This document shows, piece by piece, positions 12,855 to 24,047 of a stretch of 64,000 nt of DNA (the first letter of the stretch is position 1; the number at the start of each line of letters is the position of its first letter). The DNA lies in NCBI GenBank assembly GCA_037952775.1, contig JBANAY010000003.1, forward strand, positions 13,764,001 to 13,828,000, read 5' to 3'. The notes beneath the pieces were generated by a model that saw only the letters and a list, made by a program, of their open reading frames with translations, was not told the origin of the DNA and did no database searches. This DNA comes from Clonostachys chloroleuca (Eukaryota; Ascomycota; Sordariomycetes; Hypocreales; Bionectriaceae). A program made the translations under genes and the position numbers.

Positions 12855-14140
12855 TAGACACCAAGGCCAAAGGTCCTCCGATTTCGTACCTCACTCTCGT
12901 TCACAGCCGTTGCTATATAATTGGTGATTCCAGTCCTGATACTTATTATAAACGGTGCAAACTATGGGGCATAAATTATCTCAGTCCTACGGTGACACTC
13001 GCGGTGAGTGACTGGCTGCGGGCCAGTGGATGGGGGGATTAACATAGCACAAGAACCAGTGAATTTCGCCATAGCTATCCAATCACACTGATGCATCTCT
13101 GGTGTCGTCTAAGCACGTTCTTAGTGTAGTACAGCTGCTCTGTCAAATTACTCTGACAAGTCTGGACTGAAAAGACCGATAGATCAGATTGACACATTCG
13201 TTTTTCTGCATCGTAGCTACTTTCGGTAAGGCTGCCTGCGAGGATACTCGAACCATTCACCATTCATCCAAAATCCACTCAAGCATTCCCTCAACCATCT
13301 CGTCTATTCTTTCTCGGAGGCGGCGTCGAGGTAGACGTCGAGGTAGATGTCGAGACGTCGAGGTAGATGTCGAGACGTCGAGGAAGAGACACGTCGATGG
13401 TCGACCGTGTACATCGTGCCGTATCACGCTTTGTCTCTAAAGCAAGACCTTATACTAGATCTTGCACGTACTATACATCTCATGAGTGTGCCGAAAGAGA
13501 AAGACGGTTGGGTTATTAGATTCACCTGTATTGTTGACCGCGTCTATCCTGGCTGAAAAAGGTTGTCTGAACGTAGTCGTACCGGGCCGTGAGTATCACC
13601 ATGCATAAGACGAGAGTTAACATGATGCATGACGCTCAAATGGGATTATGCGAGTGGGGTGAGGTATGCAGAGGTTATTGCTTACCTGCGTACTCCGCAC
13701 ACAAGCGAGCGTCAACATTGTTGTGGACATTCTGTTAGGGATCAAGCTATCACCAGACTCTGTCTTTGCTTACCTTTGAATCATCTTAATTTTAGGAAAG
13801 GGGGGGGGGGCCCGCTATTGCTTTAGCCCACTCTTGCATTGCATTGCATAACAGGGTGTGTTACAGTTACATCCAGGCTTCACCGTGTTAGCTGACAGAT
13901 AGAGCGAGGTGCATTGCATCTCATTGCTTGCCTCTGAAACAGCATAACATGGGTTGTAGCTGTCTCCTATCGCCCGTTAGTACTACGCGATACTTTTATC
14001 TCGCAGCCCCCGGGAAAAATTCATCGGTTTGTTTTCATCCTATTGAGATGTTCTTTCATTGCTGCTTTAACTTAATACTCGAACTGTTCCGTCCCATTTA
14101 GCGGTTTATCGATAACTTTTACTTTCGGTCCGCTGCTAAG
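12855..14140. other. Intergenic, no gene seen
   Basis: Short unconvincing frames only. The segment contains a minisatellite at 13324-13392 and a run of 11 G at 13800-13810, followed by CCC. The right end is the promoter side of the methyltransferase gene. Confidence 0.5.
13324..13392. repeat. GTCGAGGTAGA minisatellite
   Basis: The dominant unit is about 20 nt (GTCGAGGTAGATGTCGAGAC), present about two full times plus partial 12-nt copies on either side (GTCGAGGTAGAC). No coding role is evident. Confidence 0.75.
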
Positions 14141-15071
14141 ATGAAAATCTTCGTTCAATTTCTTCTCGCCATTGCTATTGTATCCATTCCTCACATTCCT
14201 CAATCTTTGGGTTTGACCAACCATGGATATGAGGACCCCATCCCAAAGGAACTGTTCTATGCCGCCTCGAGCTGGGAAAAAATCAGCCCAGCTGCCCCTC
14301 AATCAAAGAACGAGCTCGAACTCCTCAATGAAGAAGTCGAGGCAATCATAGAACGCTTCCCTGGAACAGTTGTCGAGTTCGGTCCGGGGTATGTAGTGAA
14401 CTCTTCTCTTCATTAGCATATAGTTGACTATACATAGTGATGGTAGCAAAACCAGAGTTATATTGAATGCCCTCGAGCGTCGAGGTATTCGTGATTACCT
14501 CTATATCGCTGTCGACCATAGCAAGAATGTCGAGATCACCATCCAAAACATATGCGAACCTTTGTTTCATATAATCTGTGTAACAATCAATAAAAGCTTC
14601 GAAAATGCCATGCCTGATATAGAGGGTGGCATAATCAAGCGCCAGGAACCAGCTGCTGCTATAAGCCTGGGAAGCACAAACAATGAGCAGCTTGCTGCCT
14701 ACTTAAAAAGCCTGGCTATGTTCTCGATGGTTGTGATTGGACAGGATCAGCCCCCCATTGGAAATTCGGTCCATGAGCATTATCATACCCCGGAATATGA
14801 AGGATTCATCGACGACGGCCTGCGTCTAGCTAGTGTACTAACGGGATACCCTACAAATCGGAAAGGGTGTATCGAAACACGCGACCCGTACAGCCATGGG
14901 TATATTGCGGAGATTAATGGGGTGAAGGCTCAAGTATTCACATCCTGCAGGTGGACTATTTCCGAAATGCAAGCTATTATATACTCGAGTCAGTTTTCTC
15001 TCACCAACTATTATAGTGCAAATAGCTCTCCAAGTGGTAAGACTCCCCTTTCAAATAATGGAAAAGGCTAA
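14141..15071 (+). CDS. EgtD-like SAM-dependent methyltransferase with hydrophobic leader
   Basis: Two exons (14141-14388, 14438-15071) give about 293 aa. The SAM-binding motif I is VVEFGPGDGSKTR (about residues 77-89), rebuilt exactly by the splice. Downstream ISLGSTNNEQLAAYLKSL (about 150-170) and the later AQVFTSCRWTISEMQAI block follow the order seen in the histidine-specific methyltransferase family (EgtD, ergothioneine synthesis; fungal relatives act on tryptophan derivatives). Two things are odd. First, residues 1-23 (MKIFVQFLLAIAIVSIPHIP...) look like a signal peptide or anchor, unusual for this cytosolic fold. Second, the expected C-terminal strand (TPWVLMVRK) is present just past the stop, at about 15090-15116, but in another frame, suggesting a late 1-nt frameshift or unusual splice. 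The substrate is unknown. Confidence 0.65.
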
Positions 15072-17359
15072 TACCCTTAGTTATATATATACTCCATGGG
15101 TACTTATGGTTCGAAAATCTTGCTACAAGGAGTTCAAAGCCACTTGTATGTCTCCCATGAGCTAAGAGAGGTATAGCTAGTGGGCTGAGGGAGATCTTGA
15201 TAGGCAGACAGGAGGAGGATACAATATGAGCTGTCCTCTATGGAGAAATTCGAGATTGTTTTCTTTTCTTTCCTTGGCATGCCGTTGCTTCCTTTCTCAT
15301 TATTGTGAGGCTAGAAGTGGAAACCCCACCGGCCCGAGTATCCAGATTGAGCAAGAGCACTGCTGGAAGTCGCGCAATATTGTGTTCGGTCATGGGGTTG
15401 TAGTATTGTAGGCGCGAGCATCTCTATGCTGATGAAGAGTGCTGAATTTCAGAGTGATACGAATATGAATGTAGACGAAGACCTAAAGCGGCCGCTCAGG
15501 CACAGCACAACTTGTTGGCTTGAGGTGAGACAGTGGCTAATCAGTTGGGCAAAGACTGTTTACTTGGGGGGCTTCGAGACAGTCTTATGAAGATTCAAGC
15601 CAGAACGCCAAATGGCAGAAGTGCTGCTATGATACACGAGGGAGGCTGAGAGACGGACTTGTATATGAGCGGAGCAATTGCTCCGCAACCGGATCCTAGA
15701 TAATCCGCTCCGGCAGCACACTCACAGCGCTCCCGCAGCCCACATAGCTAGTTGGACAAGTTATCCTTTCTTGCACACACAAACCTGGGCCGCCCTAGCT
15801 ATCTGTGCCTAGCCTACCGCACCATGCTGCAAGCGCAGGTGGCTGAGGCTCTCTGGAGCTATCCAGGAGGATGTATAATACAATGCATTCCCTGTGCATA
15901 CATGGCACAGGGCCGAACCAGAGAAGCACTGATGAAGGAAATATTGATGGCGTGGCACTAACCGATGGCCCCCTCGGGGGACGTCAGTAGGTGGCCGGAT
16001 AGCGCGGCGGTTCCACGACTGGGAACCTCCAAGTGACTTGGAAATAGGGAGGATGGACTGGTTGTGGCTGCCTGGTAATTTATATAAACACACCCAGTAC
16101 TTGTGGCATGTGTCTAGGTACCCATGTACAGATGTCGGCTTTGACGCTTAGGCCGATCCCTCAACTACTCCCAATAGAGTTAGAAGAATCGTAACCGCTG
16201 CGACTAAGAAGTGGACCACTTATATCCCCATCCGCAGTCATGGCTCGTGCTGGATCACGCACAGATAATTAAGAGGGGACTGGGCTGAATTAGCTTGGCG
16301 TTGAGGCCTGCTAATCCATGGTGCCGCATACGGCAAAGGGCCCGTCTAGGAGAACATCAGGGCACTCTCCGGAGCGGTTTCCTCCTTGTTGACAACAATG
16401 GCATCCCTCAGCCCGAGGCAGGGCTATGGGTTTGAGGGTGTCTCATGGGGCAAGGTACGCCTCGTGCCATCGAATGCGGCTTATGTCCACCGTCTCAACA
16501 CTTGAATTCGAATCTTTCGGGGGCGTCCCAGGCATGACTGTGTTGCAGCTCATTGCCTGAAAAAGGAAGACTGACCATGGTCAGCCTCCTGCTGACTCTC
16601 AGTGATCCCTGATGTAAAGCTGGTGCTCGAACCCATCTCAGATGTAGCGTGGGGCAAGAGGCAACTGGGCCTCAGTAGTTCAGGCCCAGGAATCGACGCC
16701 TTAAGGTTACGATCGGCCAGTCCCCTGCAAAATGATCATTGTCGCTGGGCAATGAACAATATGGAAGTGACTGCTGGGTTTGAGGCGGCAAAGTGGAACC
16801 ATCCACCCCTCAGCTGGTCAGGATCTACCCAGCCAGTTCCAAGTGCACATTCATCAAGGGACCGAGCCATCTCTCATCTCACCTTCCAGGTGGGGTGGTT
16901 TGGGATCACATAGGCTGGCACTCATTGATGTACGGAAGGCCAGACGGCTGGCACCAACAGTCCACTGGCTGGTCAGAGTCCCGCCAACTGCAGTGACCAG
17001 CTGGGAAAGGTGCCTTAGGAAGCAGGTGAAGCAATGGTAGCTCCAGCCCAGTCGCGCCTGTCTTTCCTCTTTCCTCCTGCACCCTCGCCCAAATTTCCCA
17101 TAAAGAAGCCGGCGTCAGCTCATTTTCTCCTCAGTTCTCAGCCTCACCCTTGTTTTGTCTAATATAGCTTGCAGCTTTACTTTTTCTAGTGGATACACGC
17201 CAGCTATTGAGGCCCGTAAGGAAGAAATCATCCTGCTTACTTTAGGGCTGAGCACAAGCTGGGCATTCTGCCTACTAAAGCAGACTGCTCTGGCCCTTTA
17301 TTCTTATTATCACTCTACACCTATAATTCATTTCTAACCTAAAGTCCTGATCCAACATC
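15072..17359. other. Long intergenic region, no gene seen
   Basis: About 2.3 kb with only short frames of chance character on both strands. It contains a perfect 18-nt palindrome (15669-15686). The last 300 nt, pyrimidine-rich around 17050-17160, are the presumed promoter of the Nma111-type gene. Confidence 0.45.
15669..15686. repeat. Perfect 18-nt palindrome
   Basis: GCGGAGCAATTGCTCCGC is identical to its reverse complement. It could be a binding site for a dimeric regulator or the end of a decayed element. No second copy was noticed nearby. Confidence 0.6.
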
Positions 17360-20300
17360 ATGGTACTCCACGGCCAAGACGCCAACTGGCAAAATACCAT
17401 TGCCAAGGTTGCCGACAGCGTCGTCTCCATCCATTACACTCGGCCCTTGTCCTTTGACACAGATTCAACCCACACGAGCCAGGCCACAGGCTTCATCGTC
17501 GATGCCGAACGAGGGTAAGTCTTCCATCTATAGTTCTGCACTGCGTATGCCAGTACGTAGCGACTTGGTTTGTAGATGCTAATACAACACAAAACACAGA
17601 TATGTCCTAACCAATCGCCACGTCGTGGGCTCCGGACCCTTCTGGGGTCACATGATCTTCAACAATAAGGAGGAGGCAGACGCTCGCCCTCTCTATCGCG
17701 ACCCGATTCACGATTTTGGGATCTTGCGTTTTGATCCCAAGACGGTCAAGTACATGAAGCTGGCAGCTCTAGACCTCCACCCTGAGAGGGCCAGAGGTAA
17801 GTCACCACACCAAACATCTCGACAAAGCAACAAGTACCTGACATTCTTCGCGTACGTAGTTGGTGTTGAAATAAAAGTTATTGGCAACGATGGAGGCGAG
17901 ACACTCGGCATTCTTTCTGGCTTCATCAGCCGCCTCGATCGCAACGCCCCCGACTACCAAGGTTCTTACCAAGATTTCAACACTATCTACTACCAGGCAA
18001 ATGCGGCAGCAAGCGGCGGAAGCTCTGGAAGTCCTGTTGTCAATATCAACGGCCAAGTCATTGCGCTGCAGGCAGGTAGTCGCTCCGACGGCGCTTCGAC
18101 AGGCTACCTCTTGCCGCTTCACGAGCCCTTGCGTGCTCTGGGCGAACTCCAAGCGGGAAGAACCCCCAAAAGAGGCGATATCCAAACCTGCTTTAGGCTC
18201 CAGACATTCGACGAGTGTCGCCGCTTAGGCTTGACTGCAGATTGGGAGTCCCATGTGCGAGAGCAGTTCCCTAAGCAGACGAGCATGCTCTTTGTGCGAA
18301 ACGCGCTGCCTGAAGGCCCCGCAGATGAAAAACTCAAAGAGGGCGACATACTTCTCAAGATCAACGGCACCCTCGTGGTGGATTTCCTCGTGCTTGACAA
18401 TACGCTCAACGATAGCGTTGACAAGGTGGTCAAGTTCCATGTGCTGCGTGCTGGAAAAGAGGTGCAAGAGGAGATTGTCGTTGATGACTTGGAGAAAACG
18501 ACACCCACCCGCTTCCTCTCCGTCGCCGGAGGATGCTTCCACGACCTGTCGTATCTGATGGCACACAGATATGTGGTCCGATGCAAGGGCGTCTACGTCA
18601 GCGAGGCCGGGCTTCTTGATCTTGGCTGTAGAAATGGCTGGTTAATTGAGCGTATAGCCAACAAGCTGACGCCCGACTTGGATACATTTGTTTCTGTTAT
18701 GAAAGAGATTCCTGATCGAACACGGGTCCCTATCGCATTCCGGGATCTTGGCAATATGAGCAGACTACGAACTGAGGTCATCACAGTCAACAGACATTGG
18801 GCAGCCAAGATGAAGATGGTCACCCGCAATGATATAACAGGAACATGGGACTTTGAGACTATCGCGGAAGCTCTCCCACCGGTGCCTCCCGTGCGTTGCC
18901 GAGCATCATTCCCCATGCCAGAGTATGTGGATAACGAGTTGATTGCCAATATGGCGCGAACCTGGGTTCAAGTGACATCAATCCTACCCTTCCACGCTGA
19001 TGCTGTCGTCGACCTAAGAAAAACGGGCATGGGTTTAGTGATTGATGCCGCCCAGGGCCTTGTCTTGACTTCGCGGGCCGTGGTCCCGCACACCCTATGC
19101 GACTTGGAGATTGTTATTGCGCAATCCATCATGATTGAGGGCAAGGTGCTCTTCCTCCACCCGTTACATAATTACTGCGTTGTCCAGTACGACGCCAAGC
19201 TCGTGGATGCGCCTGTTCTCAGTGCGGACTTCAGCAACAAGAAGATTATTCAAGGCCATCCCACGTATTTTGTAGGGCATACTGAAAGCCACAAGATGTT
19301 CTATTCGTCAACTACGGTGACAGGAAGGCACCTTTCCTCACTCCATCCGACTAAGAGTCCCCATCACAGGCCTATCAATGTCGACTTCATTGGTATCGAA
19401 TCCCTTACCGGCAAAACTTGCACTAGTGGTGTCCTACTGTCAGACAAGGGCGAGGTCCAAGCAATGTGGTTAACCTGGGATATGGATACCGGGTCCTACC
19501 TTTTTGGCATCGGCGCGGACATCATGACGCCAGTGATCAACCTCATCCGTAAAGGCCAAATCCCTTCTCTCCGTATCATCCCCGCCGAGTTTGAGATCAT
19601 CACCATGTACAATGCCCGTATCTACGGCGTGCCCTCTGAGTGGATTGAGAGGGTCGAGGCTCTCGATGGGCCTCACCAGCTCTTCAGCGCCAAGAGAGTG
19701 ATTGGTGTCAGCGATCCCTGTATCCATGAGGCGGACATTTTGCTCACCATGAATGGCAAATTAATTACACAGGCCAACCAACTCGAAATGGCACGCTGGC
19801 TCAAAGAAATTGACGTGGGGGTTGTCAGAAATGGTGTGTATATGAGCTTCCGGGTTAATACTCTTGCGGCAGAAGACCTAGAGACGAGCCACTTTGTTAG
19901 CTTCTGTGGCATGCTGGTCCAGAAGCCGCATCTGGCTGTCAGGCAGCTTCTCAGACAGATTCCAAGCGAGATCTTCGTTGTAAGTAACTATTACGGATCT
20001 CCATCTTGCTTCTACGGCATGCAGATCGCCAGCTTTATCACCCACATCGACGGCACGAAGATAACCTCCCTTGAGAAGATCCTTGAAGTGGTCAATGCGA
20101 TTCCTGACAACACATGTGAGTTAATAGGAGCTATTTTCTTCTGCTGATCCTCGATTTAATTTTTGCTACTTGTGGTATTTGCTAACGATATTGAAAACAA
20201 AACAGACTTCCAGATCCGCGCCATTTCCTGGCATGAAATTCCGTCTGTCACCACCTTGAAGAAGAACGAACTTTACTACCCGACGTGGGAGTGGCTCAGG

Positions 20301-20390
20301 GACCCTGCCGCCCCTGGCGGCTGGATGCGCAAGACGTATGAAAAGGGCAAGGTTACTATCGGCGAGGGGCATGGCGGGATAATGGTTTAG
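17360..20390 (+). CDS. Nma111/HtrA-type serine protease (pro-apoptotic protease family)
   Basis: Four exons (17360-17514, 17600-17796, 17860-20115, 20206-20390) join to about 930 aa. The N-terminal trypsin-like domain carries the triad His59 (TNRHVV), Asp90 (DPIHDFGIL) and Ser173 (GGSSGSPVV). A PDZ domain follows (about 225-315), then the second, inactive protease-like domain (from about 430) and C-terminal PDZ-like repeats ending in [18 protein letters not shown]. This is the Nma111 architecture: nuclear proteases linked to apoptosis, heat tolerance and lipid homeostasis. Usual fungal members are about 1,000 aa with a leader of about 70 residues before the protease domain that carries nuclear-localisation signals; here translation appears to start right at the domain. 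It may therefore be a divergent paralogue. A 63-nt in-frame intron (17797-17859) was removed because its product interrupts a conserved strand. Confidence 0.9.
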
Positions 20391-20773
20391 CCCAAACTTG
20401 AGCTCAAGCACGCGACGAGGATAGAAGAAGATGCAGTGGCTCAGCATACAGCTTTTGGGTCCTGTTATTCTTTGCCTTGCTCTTGAGCAGGCAACGCAAC
20501 GCAATACGTGACCTAGGGAAACATCAATTCAAGTATTCTTAAGAAATGACCCCTATAGTCTATGAAAGGTTTGTAAATAGTGAGCACATAATTATGAACC
20601 TGATTCAGCTGATAAAGCAAACAACTAACTCTGTGCTAATTACAAATTGCAAAGAAGAAAGGGAAGGGATGCAAACATGAGAACCTAGAGTGTGCAGCCT
20701 AGAGCGTACTTGTAGTGTCCAATAATTCTGACTCATCTCTTATCTCGCAGAGTCGGGTCGCCAGCTCTCCAGA
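20391..20773. other. Intergenic, no gene seen
   Basis: This is the 3' flank of the Nma111-type gene and 5' flank of the next gene. No conserved frame or repeat was noticed. Confidence 0.45.
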
Positions 20774-21920
20774 ATGTCAAGATTAATGAGCCAAGCCACG
20801 GTTGAAAAGCTCGGGAGCGAGCTGGTGCGGCTGTGCGACGGCCTAGAGCGCTATGGCTTGGTAGATTATCAATATGGCGCTTATGTCTACCATCAATCAA
20901 TCCAACAACTCTCGCAGCCTTTCCCCTCGCCTGCCGCCTCAATCAAACGTCGCGACAGCCAGCCCATCGCAAAGCAATGCCGTCAAATATGCACTCCCCA
21001 CAGCCAGACCGAGGATTTAACCATCTACTACAATGACTCTATAGACTCCGACAACGCCGCCGCGGCGCTCGCGCTTCTTAAGGAGGTCGCTCAGCGCTGC
21101 CCGACTGGGCGCGTTATCTGGATTATGGAGCCGCGCCAGGTTGCTTGGGGGCCCAGCATGAGCAAGAAGGAGACCGACAGATGCAAGGAACTCCTAACCA
21201 TGTATTTTCCGGACAAGTACAAAACAGACCACGACGCTTTCAAGGCACTTCTGGGCTCCCGCCTCAAAGAAAAAGAGCTATTGGAGCGACAGGAAGAGCT
21301 GCGAACGCAGGGCCAAGAAATCCCTACCGAGGATGTGGATCTGGTAAGAGACCTTCCTATACATATTCTCGATCTTTTTACTGACGCGATCGCTCTCTAG
21401 ATGAGAAAAGCTATCAAACCTATTCACTCAACTCACATAAAGAGCAATCCAAGAAGCACGCCGAACTCATGGCGTGGGACCTTGCTAATTGCCTAACACA
21501 TTAGTCCAAAAGTTATTCTAGATCCTCACCAGCCCCAAAGGTTGAAGTCCTGGTGGATTATGACAGTCTAGAAGAGATTCAAAACCCAGTGAGCCTACAT
21601 TTACATTACCATGAAGAGCTGGCGAGCCGTACCATTGACCAAATTGAAAGGTACTACGCCGCCGTACGGGAGGAGTATGGGGAGCATCGAGGAGGAAGAA
21701 TCACTCCCAAAATGGCAAGCCCAAGAACGGCGAGCCCGCCAAGAGCAAGCCCGAAACTACCAAGCCCGAGAGAGACCAGAACAGCAGAATTAAAGAAGGC
21801 GTCACTCTCCGTTTGAAGGATTCCGAGCAGGGTATCCTCATATATCAGGTAACATCAACGAAAAAGCTTACTGCCGAGGAGGTCGTGAAGCTGTTGGATT
21901 TTTCGGGCGGAGGGGATTGA
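20774..21920 (+). CDS. Nucleoside-hydrolase-like protein (tentative)
   Basis: The best model has four exons (20774-21343, 21406-21473, 21522-21663, 21720-21920), about 326 aa. Residues 80-130 read IYYNDSIDSDNAAAALALL followed by GRVIWIMEPRQVAWGPSMSK. This resembles the N-terminal strand and Asp-rich metal site of inosine-uridine nucleoside hydrolases, but without the intact DTDxGxDD motif, so catalytic activity is doubtful. The tail (from KPETTKPERDQNSRIKEGV to FSGGGD) is charged and repetitive. Later splice sites are weak (GTGGGA and GTACGG donors). Without them the frame meets a TAG at 21502, so decay into a pseudogene is an alternative. The last 155 nt recur, with a stop codon, at 40911-41072. 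Confidence 0.45.
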
Positions 21921-21989
21921 CTAATGTCCAAAGTTGGAGTCTCGGTAGTCTATGTTGCCCCCGTGCTTTCTGTTTCCATTGCGTCTCTG

Positions 21990-22340
21990 TGTCCATATCT
22001 GTTTCTGTTGTGTCCCCCGCCTCCGAGATGACTCCCGCTTCTGTTAAGGGTACTAGATCTACCTCCGCAGAAAGAGTTGCTATGTCTCCCGCCCACGTGG
22101 CTGCCGCTTGTGCGATGTCTCCTGCCTGCAGGGAGTCTGCCTTTGTCGCGTCTCCTGCTTCTGCCGCATCTCCCACTTGTGAGGTGTCTTCCGGCTGCTG
22201 GGGGTCTCCTATCTGTATGGTGGCCGCCCCTGTTTCGTCTCTCACTTGTGCAGTGTCTTTCGCCTGTGTCGTTTTTCCCGCTTGTGAGGCGTCTTCCGGC
22301 TGTGTTGCGCCTGCCTTTGTCGGATCTTCCGTTGTGGTGG
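21990..22340 (-). repeat. Degenerate 18-nt coding repeats
   Basis: On the minus strand this stretch encodes a six-residue degenerate repeat (forms such as TSQVGD, AAEAGD, ATKADS, TQAKDT) over about 100 residues. It lies at the 3' end of the 2EXR gene and is probably its disordered tail in a shifted frame. Confidence 0.6.
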
Positions 22341-23057
22341 CTGTCGTGGCTCGGTCGTTGGAAAACATGTATATCTCCCTCTCATCCGGTGTGGGTTTGG
22401 GTCGGAGCAGCAGCAGCGGAGTGAAGCTGAAACAAACTTGATCGCAGGGCGTTCAAATGAGTCTCTACGGAAGATGGAATCTAGTTCATCTTCCCATCTA
22501 CTTTTCTCTTCCGGATATCTGTTGTCAAGGTCAACTACCTCGACTTGAGGTACGCATCTCGTCGGATGGACAAAAGGTTTGGGTGAGCTCATCGTACAAG
22601 TGCCATGCTCGAAACTATTCAGAATAAGATAGATCAATTCGGGCGCTGGCATCTCCTGTAGCAGCTGTAGCAGCTGCTTAAGTCGAGACTTCTCCTCAAT
22701 CCAGTAGTGATTGCCCAGATTCATGGCGAGTCGGGAGAAAGGGCCCCAAGGAGTAGAGATTGTGTCTCCACCCATGATGTTAACGTGTAGAATATCGCGA
22801 TGTGGATGGTAATAGCCTTTAGCTATGCATTGGCTATAACCACACCTTGGGAAGAGCTTCAAGATTTTGAGGGCTAGATCGCGACTCTCTTTACAAACTT
22901 GAAGTGTAGCCGGAGGCTTTTGTATAATGATTCGTACTTTAGGGCTGGTGGAGTCGTTTATCTTATGGCCACATGACTCCTTGACTATACAATGCACTCG
23001 AGGGCCTGGCAATGTATGTTCCCAAACCATCCTTCGCAGCTCTAGGGGAAGCTTCAT
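22242..23057 (-). CDS. 2EXR-domain protein
   Basis: The N-terminus FMKLPLELRRMVWEHTLPGP (the first F comes from upstream in-frame codons) matches the 2EXR motif, two E-x-R elements typical of a large family of fungal proteins of unknown function. A second conserved part, LQVCKESRDLALKILK, follows at about residue 52, as expected. The body to about residue 215 looks intact. The first ATG is 23057; a short upstream exon is possible because the domain usually starts a few residues earlier. After SASLR the frame passes a CTG-triplet run and ends at 22242 in an Arg-rich tail, whereas another frame continues from there as KPTPDEREIYMFSND plus a repeat tail to 21868. A slip in the CTG run is the simplest explanation. 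Confidence 0.65.
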   Translation of the reverse strand: MKLPLELRRMVWEHTLPGPRVHCIVKESCGHKINDSTSPKVRIIIQKPPATLQVCKESRDLALKILKLFPRCGYSQCIAKGYYHPHRDILHVNIMGGDTISTPWGPFSRLAMNLGNHYWIEEKSRLKQLLQLLQEMPAPELIYLILNSFEHGTCTMSSPKPFVHPTRCVPQVEVVDLDNRYPEEKSRWEDELDSIFRRDSFERPAIKFVSASLRCCCSDPNPHRMRGRYTCFPTTEPRQPPQRKIRQRQAQHSRKTPHKREKRHRRKTLHK

Positions 23058-23505
23058 AAAGTCGAAGCGTGGCTGATCGGCTGCTTTTAGTCATCGTTCC
23101 TGGCCACGAGTACATACACCCATCGTTGCTGGGGAAATTTTGCACCTGGGGCTCAAAGAGCAGGATAGATTGCGGTAGAGGGAATTTTCGACGTTTGGGC
23201 GGAGAGCCTTTTTATGGTGGGAAATCTCAAAAGAAAATCAAGATGAGGGAGGGGAGTGCTCTTTAAATACCCAGAGACCATCGACAGGCTTAATAAGACA
23301 GGCTGAATAAGACAGGCTGAATAAGACGAGCCTCTCAGTGGCCTTGAAAGAATTGAACAGCTAGGCTAAAATAGGGGCCCCAGAACTGTTAGCACCAATA
23401 AGGAAGGCCAGGTAGATACTATGATGAGCGGATGATGCTCTACCCTGCAGTGTTTACGGTAAGCTAGATCCAGGTAGGAATATGATGAGTGTCCGTATGT
23501 ATCTC
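23058..23505. repeat. Intergenic region with 14-nt tandem repeat
   Basis: Three tandem copies of a 14-nt unit (GACAGGCTGAATAA) occupy about 23283-23324 and a partial fourth follows. No gene was recognised in the segment. Confidence 0.6.
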
Positions 23506-23925
23506 GGCCGGCCTCCTTCTCGACATCCAGTTGCCCCAGCCAAGGCTATGTCTGCCTGGCTGTATCGACTAATGCAAAAAGGATGGAGCAAAGGGGCTCG
23601 GATGGCCTGAAGTTTCATTACGGATATGATGATAGCGAGTCTCTACCTCTCAGCCGGCCTTACTCTTGACCCTTAGGTGGTCTCGACCATGGCTGTGTGT
23701 ACCATGCTGCATGGACTAATGCAGAGAGGATGAAGAAAAAGGGTTTATATGACCTGAAATCCTTCTCTGGAGGTGATGACGACGAATATTCGCATCTCAG
23801 CCGGCCTCCTTCTCGACCTCCAAGTGCCTCAGCCAAGGTTACATCTGCCTAGCTGTATGGACTAATGCACAGTGGATGGAGAAAGGGGTTCGGATGGCAT
23901 GGCATCCCCTTCCCCTCAGCCGGCC
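23506..23925 (+). repeat. Degenerate 147-nt tandem repeat, three to four units
   Basis: A block beginning CGGCCGGCCTCCTTCTCGAC recurs at about 23506, 23652 and 23799, spaced 146-147 nt, with a shorter partial unit at about 23918. In one plus-strand frame the units share LSRPPSRPP, then W-x-N-A-E-R-M, then D-L-K and an acidic GGDDDEYS element; 147 nt is 49 codons. Each unit is interrupted by at least one stop codon, so this is probably a decayed repeat-protein gene or a minisatellite derived from one. Confidence 0.6.
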
Positions 23926-24047
23926 AGTCCCTCCAAGAGGAAGGGAAGCGACGGTATTAGTTATCAAGACAGACCCAAAGGTATAAAAGGATGGCCGTCG
24001 CCCTTTCTTCTAGCATACAAGTCTGCCTCTGTCCAACTACATAACTC

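Noticed and set aside
16571..16582. 12-nt palindrome TGACCATGGTCA as a regulatory site
   Set aside because: Too short to distinguish from chance in 64 kb.
17881..18586. Several frames of 100-155 codons on both strands within the protease gene
   Set aside because: The Nma111-type frame here contains the catalytic Ser and PDZ domain; the others are shadows.
21917..22441. 174-codon plus-strand frame of repeated Ser-Pro-Ala
   Set aside because: It is the complement of the degenerate repeat tail of the 2EXR gene; its repetitive look comes from the minus-strand coding repeat.
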